Assembly (NCBI RefSeq): GCF_900016645.1
Contig: NZ_CDGJ01000033.1
DNA length: 64,000 nucleotides
DNA from: Acididesulfobacillus acetoxydans
GTDB lineage: Bacteria > Bacillota > Desulfitobacteriia > Desulfitobacteriales > Desulfitobacteriaceae
Strand: one strand, 5' to 3'
This document shows positions 7,517 through 16,455 of this stretch, one piece after another. The notes under the pieces were generated by a model. It was given only the letters and a program-made list of their open reading frames with translations, searched no databases and was not told where the DNA came from. Within the stretch, counting starts at the first letter, position 1; every line of letters starts with the position of its first letter. Position numbers and translations under genes: made by a program.

Positions 7517-8957
7517 CCGGGCCAAGGCGCGCTCTTTGTTAGATCGCCCGAGGTTGGGATTGGTTTGGAAAATTACGTTTTGGTATATGCTCTTGCTCTT
7601 GGTGACGGTGCTGATGCTTTCCGCCCTGACTTTCTGGGTGAACCGGGAGGCTTTGCTGCAAGAGAAAAGGCAGGCCCTGGAGACCGCCGTGAGCCAGGTT
7701 ATCAGCGGCCTGAACGAAGGCCGTGACGGTCAGGTGACGGATATCCGCGACCCGGATGCCCTGAAAGGAAAAGTCCCCAAAGGGGCGGTGATTCAGCTGA
7801 CGGACCCGAAGGGAGCTCTGATCCAGAAAAGCGGCGGGCTGAGATTGCAGCTTCCTGTGGCCGGAAGCGAAGGGCCGGAGATTCGTATCCTGCACGGGCA
7901 GGATGTCTATTATATGGCTCGTCCGGTTTTCTCAGGGGGTAAAGAGGTGGGTTGGCTGCAAGCGGCCATTGACTTGGAAGAGATCGAATTGGCGGAAAGA
8001 GTTCTTTTCCAGCAAATCTTCTGGTTAGTGGGGTCGGCCTTGATGCTGGCGGTCATCGGCGGCTTAATTCTTTCCCGCCAAGTGTTGCATCCCTTGGGAG
8101 ATTTGAACCGGGAAATTTCCCGCTTGACGGCGGAGGATCTCAACCGGCGCCTGCCCCTGCGGGGAAACGGCGACGAACTGGATCAGCTGGGCCGGAATTT
8201 CAACCAGATGCTGCAGCGCTTGGAGAGGTCATTTAAGCAGCAGGAACAGTTTGTGGCCAACGCCTCACATGAGTTGAGGACTCCTTTGATGGTGATCAGC
8301 GGACACGCCGATATCCTGCAGCGCTGGGGGGCCGAAGAGCCCGAAGTGGTGCGCGATTCGGCCAAGGCTATCGGGGAAGAGACCCGGACCATGGCTAAAC
8401 TGGTAGAGGATCTTTTGACCTTAGCGAGAGAGGATATGCGCTTAAACAGGGTCAAGTTGAATCTGGGCGAGGTGGTGGCGGAGGCGGCTGAAAACCTGCC
8501 GTTCCTGCAAACCCGGCACTTGGAGTACCGGTTGGACGATGTGGACATTTGCGGTGATGCCCTCTATCTCAGGCAATTGACCCGGATCCTCTTGGAGAAC
8601 GCCGCCAAATATGTCCCGGAAGACGGAAAGATATTGTTGTCTGTGTTAAAGGAGAAAGAAGAGGCCAGACTGACCGTCGAGGACAATGGCCCCGGGTTGC
8701 CGCCGGACGCCTTGGAACGGATATTTGACCGTTTCTACCGGGTCGATAAGGCCCGCTCGCGTGAGGTGCCGGGTTACGGTTTGGGGTTGAGCATTGCGAA
8801 GAAAATTACGACGGCGCACGGCGGACGCATTTGGGCGGAGAACGTTATCCCGCATGGTGCGCGTTTTTGCATAGAACTGCCGCTGGAAAGTAAAGCGGAG
8901 CCCAGAAATCAGAAGCATGAAAGGCATAGCAAGCGGGAGACGGGAGGCAAAAAGTAA
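7494..8957 (+). CDS. Membrane sensor histidine kinase
   Basis: A 487-residue kinase: transmembrane helix about 24-48, extracytoplasmic sensor domain about 49-170, second helix about 172-195, HAMP linker, HisKA domain with His259 (NASHELRTPL), then an ATPase domain with N-box LLENAAKY, G1 DNGPGL and G2 GYGLGLSI. It is the cognate kinase of the preceding regulator, given the overlapping genes. The signal is unknown. The lysine-rich tail is probably non-functional. Confidence 0.93.
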   Translation: MSSERRNDRAKARSLLDRPRLGLVWKITFWYMLLLLVTVLMLSALTFWVNREALLQEKRQALETAVSQVISGLNEGRDGQVTDIRDPDALKGKVPKGAVIQLTDPKGALIQKSGGLRLQLPVAGSEGPEIRILHGQDVYYMARPVFSGGKEVGWLQAAIDLEEIELAERVLFQQIFWLVGSALMLAVIGGLILSRQVLHPLGDLNREISRLTAEDLNRRLPLRGNGDELDQLGRNFNQMLQRLERSFKQQEQFVANASHELRTPLMVISGHADILQRWGAEEPEVVRDSAKAIGEETRTMAKLVEDLLTLAREDMRLNRVKLNLGEVVAEAAENLPFLQTRHLEYRLDDVDICGDALYLRQLTRILLENAAKYVPEDGKILLSVLKEKEEARLTVEDNGPGLPPDALERIFDRFYRVDKARSREVPGYGLGLSIAKKITTAHGGRIWAENVIPHGARFCIELPLESKAEPRNQKHERHSKRETGGKK

Positions 8958-9080
8958 CGGCCTGACCGGGCGGGAAGCCTTCGGAAGTGAGAGCGGAGGT
9001 CTCGGAAGTGAGAGGCGCCATGCGGGAACGGCCGGTGAGCGAAACAGACGGGTATAAAATCATGGAGATGGGAAGGGAAA

Positions 9081-10286
9081 ATGGAGCAATATCGAAGGAT
9101 GGCTGCGAGTTACCCGGAAAATACGGATACGCTTGGGCGAAACTACTCGGTTCAGCGCAAAAGCGGCGGGTTCAGGGAGCGGGCTCCGCTGCCGCGGGAA
9201 CACTATAAACGCAAGCACACAGGGTTCAGAAAGATCCTGGTCTGGGTATTTATCGGGCTCCTGTGGCAGGTTCCCTTGTACTATTTTCTCAATCGGCAGG
9301 TCTCCCGGGTGATGTTTCCCTCTACGGCCGGGCCGGGATTATTCGTGCCCCGGACGGCGGTCTTTCCTTTGCCGGCTTCGCAGGTAAAGGATCCCCGGGT
9401 TTCGTACGATGACCGTTATCTGGCTTTCCAAAATAACTCGACTTTGAACATTTATGATTTTCAGCAGAAAAAAGTCATTTGGCAAACGGCCCCTCGGCCT
9501 AACGGCAAGCTCATGGCTTATCAATGGCTGCCGGACCGGGAGGCGCTCCTCCTCTTCGAATCCGGGGTAGGGGCCGATCCCAACCGTCCGGGGCGTATGG
9601 GTGTGGGGATCTACAGCGTGGAAATGGCGGCGGGGCAAAGCGGGGTTGACGAGCGCTATGCGGCGACCCTTCCTCTTGACCTGCAATGGGATAAAATCAC
9701 TCAGGTCTCCTTGTCCACAGCCACCAATCTGCTGTTTTTCTCGGCGGAAAATCAGGGACAAAACCGTCTCTACGAAGTCGATGTCATGAAGAACGTCAAG
9801 GTCGTGAGCTGGCGGGGAGAGCAGGTGGCTCACCTGGCGGTTTCTCCGGACAGAGGAGCAATTTATTACGATGCCCTTGACAATCACCGCTGGCAGATCG
9901 TCGCGGAAAAAGCCGGTCAAAGGGTTCAGGTCGCCTCTAATCCTCTGGACAAAGTCTTGGGGGTTTGGAACAATAAGCTTTACATGGGTACGGTTCAAAA
10001 CGGGTATCTGATTAAAGTTTGGACGATCACCGACAACCAGCCTTGCCCCCAACGGCCGGATTATTCTCTGCATTGGCAGGGCAAGGTGCCTTGGGACAGC
10101 GACTCGAGTGTGAGCATGTCGGGGCAGGGTCTCCTGGTGAGTTCCGGAAGCGGAGTCTACCGGATCAACTCTCAGGGCAGCACCCTCTTGGCTAAAGGGG
10201 TCAACTTCTTTTCTCCCTCCGGCAAATATTACTATACACTTAGGAATGCCTCTTCCGGAATGGAAATTGAACGCAACCTTGTGTGA
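9081..10286 (+). CDS. Membrane-anchored beta-propeller-like protein of unknown function
   Basis: A 401-residue protein with a basic cytoplasmic N-terminus, one transmembrane helix (about residues 50-72, ILVWVFIGLLWQVPLYYF) and a large outside domain. That domain repeats short segments such as VSYDDRYLAFQNNSTLNIYDF, typical of TolB/WD40-like propeller blades. No enzyme motif is visible. ATG 9081 follows GGGAAGGGAAA. It lies 123 bases after the histidine kinase and could be part of its signalling pathway or a target; that is inference from position only. Confidence 0.7.
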   Translation: MEQYRRMAASYPENTDTLGRNYSVQRKSGGFRERAPLPREHYKRKHTGFRKILVWVFIGLLWQVPLYYFLNRQVSRVMFPSTAGPGLFVPRTAVFPLPASQVKDPRVSYDDRYLAFQNNSTLNIYDFQQKKVIWQTAPRPNGKLMAYQWLPDREALLLFESGVGADPNRPGRMGVGIYSVEMAAGQSGVDERYAATLPLDLQWDKITQVSLSTATNLLFFSAENQGQNRLYEVDVMKNVKVVSWRGEQVAHLAVSPDRGAIYYDALDNHRWQIVAEKAGQRVQVASNPLDKVLGVWNNKLYMGTVQNGYLIKVWTITDNQPCPQRPDYSLHWQGKVPWDSDSSVSMSGQGLLVSSGSGVYRINSQGSTLLAKGVNFFSPSGKYYYTLRNASSGMEIERNLV

Positions 10287-10330
10287 GTGTGAGGGACCGC
10301 TGTCTGTTTGGGCGGTGCCTAAGATCTGAG

Positions 10331-10360
10331 CCGGGACGTCCCCAACCGGGGGCGTCCCGG
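10331..10360 (+). terminator. GC-rich hairpin, possible terminator
   Basis: Thirteen-base stem, CCGGGACGTCCCC (10331-10343) with the almost perfect complement at 10348-10360 and a four-base loop. No run of T follows, so it may be a Rho-independent terminator of weak type or only an mRNA 3'-end stabiliser for the propeller-like gene. Confidence 0.4.
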
Positions 10361-10371
10361 CTGACTTGTTC

Positions 10372-10536
10372 TATTGCCATTGCCATTGCCATTGCCATTG
10401 CTATTGCCATTGCCATTGCCATTGCTATTGCCATTGCCATTGCCATTGCCATTGCCATTGCCATTGCCATTGCCATTGCCATTGCCATTGCCATTGCCAT
10501 TGCCATTGCTATTGCCATTGCTATTGCTATTGCTAT
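10372..10536 (+). repeat. Hexanucleotide microsatellite (GCCATT)n
   Basis: About 27 tandem copies of a 6-base unit, ATTGCC, with several copies changed to ATTGCT, mostly at the two edges. All six reading frames stay open and would encode two-residue repeats (Ala-Ile, Leu-Pro, Cys-His, Met-Ala). No ribosome binding site or natural domain supports translation. The array lies in the 565-base gap between the propeller-like gene and the KASIII-like gene. Confidence 0.95.
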
Positions 10537-10851
10537 CGACTTTGCAGCGCCGGCTGAACCTCAGAGCCGAGGCTAACGACTGTTGAACCCGGAAAACCAA
10601 CCTTTGGGGCTAAAATCATACCGGCCGAAGAGAAGATGTTTTATAATGAGTCTGAAAAAAGTTGACGATTGACTCATGTCTCATCCCCTGCCCAAACCGC
10701 TAAGGGCGGCACAGTTTCCGGGAAACCGGCCCCACAGGCAGGAAAAACGCGTCTCCGAGGGACGTTTGCGCACGTGTCGCGTCTTGGGGCCCGGAAATTG
10801 ATAAGTGAGTCAGTATTCAATAACCGTCGGTTTTGTTGGAGGTCGCAGCTG

Positions 10852-11877
10852 ATGCAGGAAACCGTCCCAATTGGGATCATGGGCACAGGGATCTACATTC
10901 CGGAGCATTTTATGACCAGTGCGGAGGTGGCTCGCGCCAGCGGTCTGCCGCAGGAGGTCATTGAGCGGAAATTGGGCTTCCGCCGTAAACCCGTGCCCGG
11001 ACCTGAAGATCACACTTGCCAGATGGGAATTTGGGCCGCGGAGCGGGCCCTGGCGGAGTCGGGAATCAAGCCTGAGGAGATCGACCTGATTATTTCTGTC
11101 AGCGAAGAACATAAAGAGTATCCCGTCTGGACTGCCGGCATTAAACTGCAGCAAGAGATTGGGGCCGTACGGGCTTGGGCTTTCGATGTAGCTCTGCGCT
11201 GCGGCACAACTATTTTGGCCTTAAAGCTGGCCAAGAGTTTGATGCTGACTCATGCGGATATTAAGACGGTTCTGGTGGCGGGAGGTTACAGGAATTCGGA
11301 TTTGGTGGATTACCGCAATCCGAGAGCGCGTTTTCTTTACAATTTGGCTGCCGGCGGGGCCGCTGTCCTTTTGCGGAAAGGATATTCCCGAAACAGGGTT
11401 CTGGAGAGCATCGTGGTTACGGACGGCGCTTTTTCCGAAGATGTCGCCGTTGTGGCGGGCGGCACCAGGGTTCCGATGACGGTCGAGGCCTTGGCCCGGC
11501 GGCAAAATTACCTGGACGTGTTTGACCCCGAGGGTATGAAAAAGAGGTTGGACGCCAAATCCATGGCGAACTTTGTCCGGGTCGTGCGGGAATCGGTCGG
11601 TCAAAGCGGTTATAAAGTGAGTGACATTGCCTACCTGGCGATCCTCCATATGAAACGTTCGGCTCATGAGAGGGTCCTGCGGGAGTTGGGTTTAAGGGAA
11701 GAACAGGCCGTCTATCTTGAAGACTACGGACATTTAGGCCAAATAGACCAGGTCCTCTCCTTGCGCCTCGCCTTGGCTCAAGGCCGGATCAAAGACGGGG
11801 ATGTGGTGGTACTGGTCAGCGCGGGCATAGGGTATGCTTGGGACGCCGTGACCATTCGTTGGGGGGGCGCTTCCTGA
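10852..11877 (+). CDS. KASIII-like (FabH/thiolase-fold) condensing enzyme
   Basis: A 341-residue thiolase-fold protein starting with the FabH-like segment IGIMGTGIYIPEHFM. Cys117 (ALRCGTT) occupies the nucleophile position and His266 (ILHMKR) the catalytic histidine. The third triad residue, Asn in FabH (GNTS), appears replaced by His294 (YGHLGQ). It therefore may not be a normal fatty-acid initiation enzyme; it could make or cleave a beta-keto acyl chain. ATG 10852 follows TTGGAGG; the frame is open further upstream but lacks a binding site there. It heads the hydrolase-TetR-ligase-ABC transporter cluster. Confidence 0.85.
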   Translation: MQETVPIGIMGTGIYIPEHFMTSAEVARASGLPQEVIERKLGFRRKPVPGPEDHTCQMGIWAAERALAESGIKPEEIDLIISVSEEHKEYPVWTAGIKLQQEIGAVRAWAFDVALRCGTTILALKLAKSLMLTHADIKTVLVAGGYRNSDLVDYRNPRARFLYNLAAGGAAVLLRKGYSRNRVLESIVVTDGAFSEDVAVVAGGTRVPMTVEALARRQNYLDVFDPEGMKKRLDAKSMANFVRVVRESVGQSGYKVSDIAYLAILHMKRSAHERVLRELGLREEQAVYLEDYGHLGQIDQVLSLRLALAQGRIKDGDVVVLVSAGIGYAWDAVTIRWGGAS

Positions 11878-11981
11878 ACCACTTAACAGAATCTTCCCGC
11901 CGGCAAAAGCCGGGGGCAGGCGGCCAAGCCTTTTTGGGCCAACGGGGGCAATTATTTTGGTGTTCGAAGGGAGGGGTTAAA

Positions 11982-12794
11982 ATGCCAAAATGCCTGATCA
12001 ACGGAATTGAACTTTATTACGAGATCCATGGCTCGGGTGAACCGGTTCTTTTAATCGAGGGTTTGGGCTATGCCACCTGGCAATGGTTCCGCCAGGTTGA
12101 TGCCCTGGCGAAGTCGTACCGGATCGTCATCTTCGATAACCGGGGGGTGGGGGAGAGCGAAAAGCCTGACGAACCTTATTCCATCGACCTGATGGCCGAT
12201 GACGCCGCCGCACTGCTCACTCAACTGGGCTTCGCCAAAGCTCATGTTCTGGGTACATCCATGGGAGGTTTTATAGCGCAGAAATTGGCCTTGCGTCATC
12301 AGGAGCAGGTTTGCAGCCTAGTCTTGGCCTGCACCTCCTTCGGCGGGCCCCGTAGTCTTCCGATTACCGCCGAAGCTTTGGACAGCATGCAAAAGATCGC
12401 GGGTTTAACGCCGGCGGAGGTCATCCGTCAGGGTTTCCGGGCTGCTTTTTCCTCTGGGTTTATGGCCCGGGAGCCGGGCCTCGTCGAGCGACTGGTTGAC
12501 CGCCGCCTCAATAAGCCCACGCCGCGCTTTGCCTGGGAAAGGCAATTTGCGGCCGGGGCGGGTTTCGCCGCCGAAAGCGATCTGGGACAAATCCGGGTCC
12601 CGACTTTAGTACTGGCGGGGTCGGAGGATATTGTGATACCGCCGCAAAACTCCGCTTTACTGGCAGAGCGAATTCCCGGGGCCCGTTTGCTCATTTTTCC
12701 GGAGGCGGGGCACCTCTTCTTCATTGAACAGGCGGAGGAGTTTAACCGGCAGGTTCTGGGTTTTTGGCGCGAATCCGGGTGCTCTAAGGGCTGA
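11982..12794 (+). CDS. Alpha/beta hydrolase
   Basis: A 270-residue alpha/beta-hydrolase-fold enzyme. The nucleophile elbow is GTSMGG with Ser93; the acid is probably the Asp in GSEDIVIPP (about 216) and the base the His in EAGHLFF (about 244). The oxyanion/lid region is normal. It resembles esterases and 3-oxoadipate enol-lactonase-like proteins, but the substrate is unknown. ATG 11982 follows GAAGGGAGGGG. It lies between the KASIII-like gene and a TetR regulator, so it could hydrolyse a thioester or lactone of the same pathway. Confidence 0.88.
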   Translation: MPKCLINGIELYYEIHGSGEPVLLIEGLGYATWQWFRQVDALAKSYRIVIFDNRGVGESEKPDEPYSIDLMADDAAALLTQLGFAKAHVLGTSMGGFIAQKLALRHQEQVCSLVLACTSFGGPRSLPITAEALDSMQKIAGLTPAEVIRQGFRAAFSSGFMAREPGLVERLVDRRLNKPTPRFAWERQFAAGAGFAAESDLGQIRVPTLVLAGSEDIVIPPQNSALLAERIPGARLLIFPEAGHLFFIEQAEEFNRQVLGFWRESGCSKG

Positions 12795-12815
12795 AGAAGC
12801 TCGGGCGAGAGGCGC

Positions 12816-12845
12816 TGTGACCGGAGATGGCGCCGGTGATATAAT
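12816..12845 (+). promoter_or_regulatory. Promoter with inverted repeat upstream of the TetR gene
   Basis: A perfect -10 box TATAAT (12840-12845) has TGTGAC (12816-12821) 18 bases upstream. Between them lies the inverted repeat ACCGG (12820-12824)/CCGGT (12833-12837). Such a palindrome overlapping a promoter next to a TetR gene could be its own operator. The palindrome is short, so this is tentative. Confidence 0.35.
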
Positions 12846-12874
12846 AACGGCTGAGATGACATAACGATGAGGTG

Positions 12875-13522
12875 ATGGCTTTGGCACATACGGCAGAAAA
12901 CGAAGCGGCAGGGAAAAAGGCCGGGAGCACCTTCCAGGCCAAGACGGTCAAGGGGGAGGCCACGCGGCAAAAACTCCTGAGTGCGGCCGAAGAAGTGATC
13001 GGAAGCAAGGGGTATTTTCGTACCTCAGTCGTGGATATTACTTTAAAGGCAGGGGTGGCCCAGGGTACATTTTACGTCTATTTCCCGGGCAAACAGGATA
13101 TCTTCGAACAATTGGTCCGGGACCTAAGCCACAATTTGCGCCGGGAGGTCAGCCAGGCCTTGGCGGGAGCGAAGGGGAGGCGGGAGGCTGAGGAAAAAGG
13201 CTTGGCGGCTTTCTTCTCTTATGTAAAAAAGCACCGAAACCTCTACCGGATTGTTCAGGAAGCGGAATTTGTTGATGAGGAACTCTATAAATGGTACTAT
13301 CGGCGGCTCGCCAAGGGGTATGTGCATGGACTGCAGGCCGCGATGGAGACAGGCGAATTTCGCAGCCTGGACGCGGAGACCGTGGCCTATGCCCTGATGG
13401 GAATCGCGGATGCCCTGGGCATGCGTTGGATCCTGTGGGAAGAAAAAGATGTGCCCAAGTCCGTCATAAACGACGCCATGACGATGATCATGGAGGGTTT
13501 GAGCGATAGAGAAGGGAGGTAG
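12875..13522 (+). CDS. TetR/AcrR-family transcriptional regulator
   Basis: A 215-residue regulator. After a basic, low-complexity stretch of about 25 residues comes the TetR helix-turn-helix (TRQKLLSAAEEVIGSKGY, then AGVAQGTFYVYFPGKQDIF). The C-terminal ligand domain resembles FadR/TetR_C members that bind acyl-CoA, fitting the acyl-CoA ligase just downstream; the ligand is inferred. ATG 12875 was chosen; GTG 12872 and TTG 12881 are possible since the GAGG binding site lies very close. The stop overlaps the ribosome binding site of the ligase. Confidence 0.9.
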   Translation: MALAHTAENEAAGKKAGSTFQAKTVKGEATRQKLLSAAEEVIGSKGYFRTSVVDITLKAGVAQGTFYVYFPGKQDIFEQLVRDLSHNLRREVSQALAGAKGRREAEEKGLAAFFSYVKKHRNLYRIVQEAEFVDEELYKWYYRRLAKGYVHGLQAAMETGEFRSLDAETVAYALMGIADALGMRWILWEEKDVPKSVINDAMTMIMEGLSDREGR

Positions 13523-13523
13523 G

Positions 13524-15086
13524 ATGCTGATGTATGCGGTGGACTGGCTGCTCCGGCGTTCAGAACTTTCGCCGCACCACCCGGCTGTCATTGACACGGT
13601 CAGCGGAGAGCGTCTGACGTATTCCGTGTTAAACGAGCGAAGTGAGAAGCTGGCGGCGTTCCTTTATCACGAGACAGGACTCAGGGAGGGGGATCGTTTG
13701 GCGATCCTGGCTCAAAACCGTCCGGAGCATTTGCTCGCTCTGTTTGCCGCGCAGAAGTTGGGAGCGGTGCTTGTGCCCTTAAACTTCCGCCTCAGCCGGG
13801 GCGAATTGGAGTACATATTGCGAGACAGTGCGCCTCGCGTTCTCCTCTACGATCCGGGTCTGAAGGAGGCGGCGGCCATCAGGGCCGCGGCGGGGGCAGA
13901 ATGGTCTATTTCCTTGGCCGCGGGGAAGACGGAAGATTGCCTGTTTTCAAAAATCATGAGCGAAACGTTGCACGGGGATTTTCCGCGTCCCTGGCGCTCG
14001 CTCGAATCCGCCTGGCTGCTCCTCTACACCGGGGGTACGACCGGCTTCCCCAAGGGGGCCCTTCTCTCTCAGCGCATGGTTACCTGGAATGCCGTGAACA
14101 CGGCGATCAGTTGGGAACTCACTGCTGCGGATGTTGCTCCTATTTTCACACCGTTCTTTCATACCGGAGGTCTCAATGTCCTGACAACCCCTTTAATCCA
14201 TCTGGGTGGAACCCTCCTCTTGCCCGGGGTTTTTCAACCGGCGGGAGCCATTAAACTGATCAGCGAGGAAAAAGCGACGGTCGTGTTCATGGTTCCGACC
14301 ATGTTTCAGATGATGGCGGCCGAAAAGGACTTTGCCGGCGCGGATTGGTCATCGGTACGTTTCTGTATTTCCGGCGGGGCGCCCTGCCCGCCCGCGGTCT
14401 ATGAAGCTTACTGGCGCAAAGGGCTTGCCTTTAAGCAGGGATATGGCTTGACGGAAGTGGGGCCCAACTGCTTTGCCCTGAATTCGGCCGATATGCGCCG
14501 CAAGATGGGTTCTGTCGGCAAACCCGTTTTCCACAGTGCGGTAAAAATCATCTCCGAAGACGGCCCGGAAGCGGGGGTGAATGAGGTGGGCGAGCTGCTG
14601 ATCAAAGGGAATCATACCAGCCAGGGCTATTGGCATAATGCGGCGGCGACGGAGGCCGCCTTTGAGGACGGCTGGTTTCGCACCGGAGACTTGGCCTGCC
14701 GGGACGAGGAAGGCTACTATTTCATCGTGGACCGCAAGAAAGATCTCATTATCAGCGGGGGTGAGAACATTTACCCCGTCGAGGTGGAAACAGTGCTTTA
14801 CAGCCATCCGGATATCCAAGAAGCAGCTGTCGTCGGGGTGGCACATGAAAAATGGGGGGAAGTGCCGAAGGCTTTTCTCGTGCTGAGACCCGGAGCCAGT
14901 CTGACGGCTGAGGAGGTGATGGCCTACTGCCGCACGCGCCTGGCGGGGTACAAGGTGCCCAAAGAAGTGGAATTCCGTCCTTTTCTGCCGCACAGTGCGG
15001 CCGGAAAAATTCTCAAACGGGAGCTGAAGTCAAAGAAAAAAGAAAAAAGGGAAGAGAACAAGGGATATCTCAGTGAGCAGCGGTGA
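13524..15086 (+). CDS. AMP-binding acyl-CoA synthetase (fatty- or aromatic-acid CoA ligase)
   Basis: A 520-residue adenylate-forming ligase that activates a carboxylic acid to its CoA thioester via an acyl-AMP. Motifs in order: P-loop LLYTGGTTGFPKG (about 165-177), GYGLTEVGPN, WFRTGDLA, the hinge DRKKDLIISGGENIYP, and the C-terminal catalytic Lys in GKILKREL. The acid is not predictable from sequence. A lysine/glutamate-rich tail follows the domain. The start one base after the TetR stop suggests coupling; ATG 13530 is the alternative. The adjacent Liv-type transporter suggests uptake followed by activation of the same acid. Confidence 0.92.
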   Translation: MLMYAVDWLLRRSELSPHHPAVIDTVSGERLTYSVLNERSEKLAAFLYHETGLREGDRLAILAQNRPEHLLALFAAQKLGAVLVPLNFRLSRGELEYILRDSAPRVLLYDPGLKEAAAIRAAAGAEWSISLAAGKTEDCLFSKIMSETLHGDFPRPWRSLESAWLLLYTGGTTGFPKGALLSQRMVTWNAVNTAISWELTAADVAPIFTPFFHTGGLNVLTTPLIHLGGTLLLPGVFQPAGAIKLISEEKATVVFMVPTMFQMMAAEKDFAGADWSSVRFCISGGAPCPPAVYEAYWRKGLAFKQGYGLTEVGPNCFALNSADMRRKMGSVGKPVFHSAVKIISEDGPEAGVNEVGELLIKGNHTSQGYWHNAAATEAAFEDGWFRTGDLACRDEEGYYFIVDRKKDLIISGGENIYPVEVETVLYSHPDIQEAAVVGVAHEKWGEVPKAFLVLRPGASLTAEEVMAYCRTRLAGYKVPKEVEFRPFLPHSAAGKILKRELKSKKKEKREENKGYLSEQR

Positions 15087-15118
15087 AGCGGTGAGTATCA
15101 GCGGGTATCGGCAAGTAT

Positions 15119-15172
15119 CAGTGTATGGAAAAGTTCCAGTGTATGGAAAAGTCCCAGTGTATGGGGAAGTTC
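15119..15172 (+). repeat. Three tandem 18-bp repeats
   Basis: Three consecutive copies of CAGTGTATGGAAAAGTTC with two or three substitutions, in the gap between the ligase and the binding-protein gene. Shorter related pieces (AGTATCAG) precede them. No function is apparent. Confidence 0.85.
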
Positions 15173-15221
15173 CGGTGAATATTTAGCGTTCCAGGGAGCG
15201 CGAGTAAAAGGAGGGCTTAAG

Positions 15222-16451
15222 TTGAGGAAAACCTTCAAAAAGGCACGGATCGGAATCGTTGTTCTACTGGCGGGTCTTTTGGTTTTGACCGGCTGCGGTT
15301 CACAGCCGTCCGCGGCCGGAAGCGGGCAGAGCGCGTCGGCCAAAGCCCCGATTAAGATCGGGATCGTGACTTCGCAGACAGGTGCACTGGAAGCCTACGG
15401 TCAGCAAAGCATCCGGGGTTTCAAATTGGGCATCGACTATGCCACGAAAGGTACCAATGAGGTGGCGGGGCATCCGATCGATGTGATCATTGCCGACTCG
15501 GAGACGAGACCGGATGTCGCCAAGCAAAAGGCGATTAAACTCCTGGAAGATAACAAAGTGGACATTTTGGTGGGGTGTGCCAGCTCAACCGACGCTTTGG
15601 CCATTCTCCCCCTGGCCAAGCAGTACAAGAAAGTCATGGTGGTGGAACCGGCCGTGGCCGACGCCATCACCGGCTCGCAGTGGAACCGCTACATCTTCCG
15701 CACGGGGCGCAACTCTTCTCAGGATGCCATCGCCGGAGCGGCCGCCATTGCCAAACCGGGAGTGAAAATTGCCGTGCTGGCACCGGACAACGCCTTCGGG
15801 CGGGACGGGGAGAAAGCGTTCAAGCTCCAAGCGGAAAAACTGGGGGCTAAAATTGTGGCGCAAGAGTTTCCGGCTGCCAATGCTACCGACTTTACGGCCA
15901 ATATCCAACGGATCATCAATGCTAAACCGAATTATCTCTTTGTGATTTGGGCGGGGGCCAATACGCCCTGGCAGCAATTGGCGGACATGAAAGTGGCTCG
16001 GAAAGGGATCAAACTTTCCACCGGCGCCCCGGACATTGCCGCTCTGAAAACCATGTGGAACGCGGTCGGCATGGAAGGGTTCTGCGTCTACTATTATGGT
16101 CTGCCCAAAAACCCAATCAACGATTGGCTGGTCAAAGAACACATGAAGAAATACCATGAGCCCCCCGATCTGTTTACCGCCGGGGGCATGTCGGCCGCCA
16201 TGGCTATCGTCACCGCCTTGCAAAAGACGGACGGAAATGCCAACGCCGACAAACTGATCAGCACCATGGAAGGAATGTCTTTTGAGACACCCAAAGGTGA
16301 GATGACTTTCCGCAAACAAGACCACCAGGCTTTGCAGACCATGTACGCTATCCGCCTGGAAAAGGAAAAGGGTGTGGACTGGCCTGTGCCGGTGTTGATG
16401 CGGACGATGACTCCGGCGGAAACCGCCCCGCCCATTCAAAACGGTAGGTAG
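15222..16451 (+). CDS. livK: Lipoprotein substrate-binding protein of a Liv-type ABC transporter
   Basis: A 409-residue type-I periplasmic-binding-fold protein. The N-terminus is a lipoprotein signal (basic KKAR, hydrophobic core, lipobox LTGC with lipidated Cys25), so it is anchored outside the membrane. The mature part begins KIGIVTSQTGALEAYGQQS, typical of branched-chain amino acid, amide or aromatic-acid binding proteins. The start is TTG 15222 after AAAGGAGGG. The four other transporter components follow. The gene symbol denotes family only; proximity to a CoA ligase suggests an organic acid rather than leucine. Confidence 0.92.
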   Translation: MRKTFKKARIGIVVLLAGLLVLTGCGSQPSAAGSGQSASAKAPIKIGIVTSQTGALEAYGQQSIRGFKLGIDYATKGTNEVAGHPIDVIIADSETRPDVAKQKAIKLLEDNKVDILVGCASSTDALAILPLAKQYKKVMVVEPAVADAITGSQWNRYIFRTGRNSSQDAIAGAAAIAKPGVKIAVLAPDNAFGRDGEKAFKLQAEKLGAKIVAQEFPAANATDFTANIQRIINAKPNYLFVIWAGANTPWQQLADMKVARKGIKLSTGAPDIAALKTMWNAVGMEGFCVYYYGLPKNPINDWLVKEHMKKYHEPPDLFTAGGMSAAMAIVTALQKTDGNANADKLISTMEGMSFETPKGEMTFRKQDHQALQTMYAIRLEKEKGVDWPVPVLMRTMTPAETAPPIQNGR

Positions 16452-16455
16452 CCTT

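Noticed and set aside
10283..10576. Protein of Ala-Ile, Leu-Pro or Cys-His repeats
   Set aside because: All frames are open only because of the hexamer array; there is no binding site or domain.
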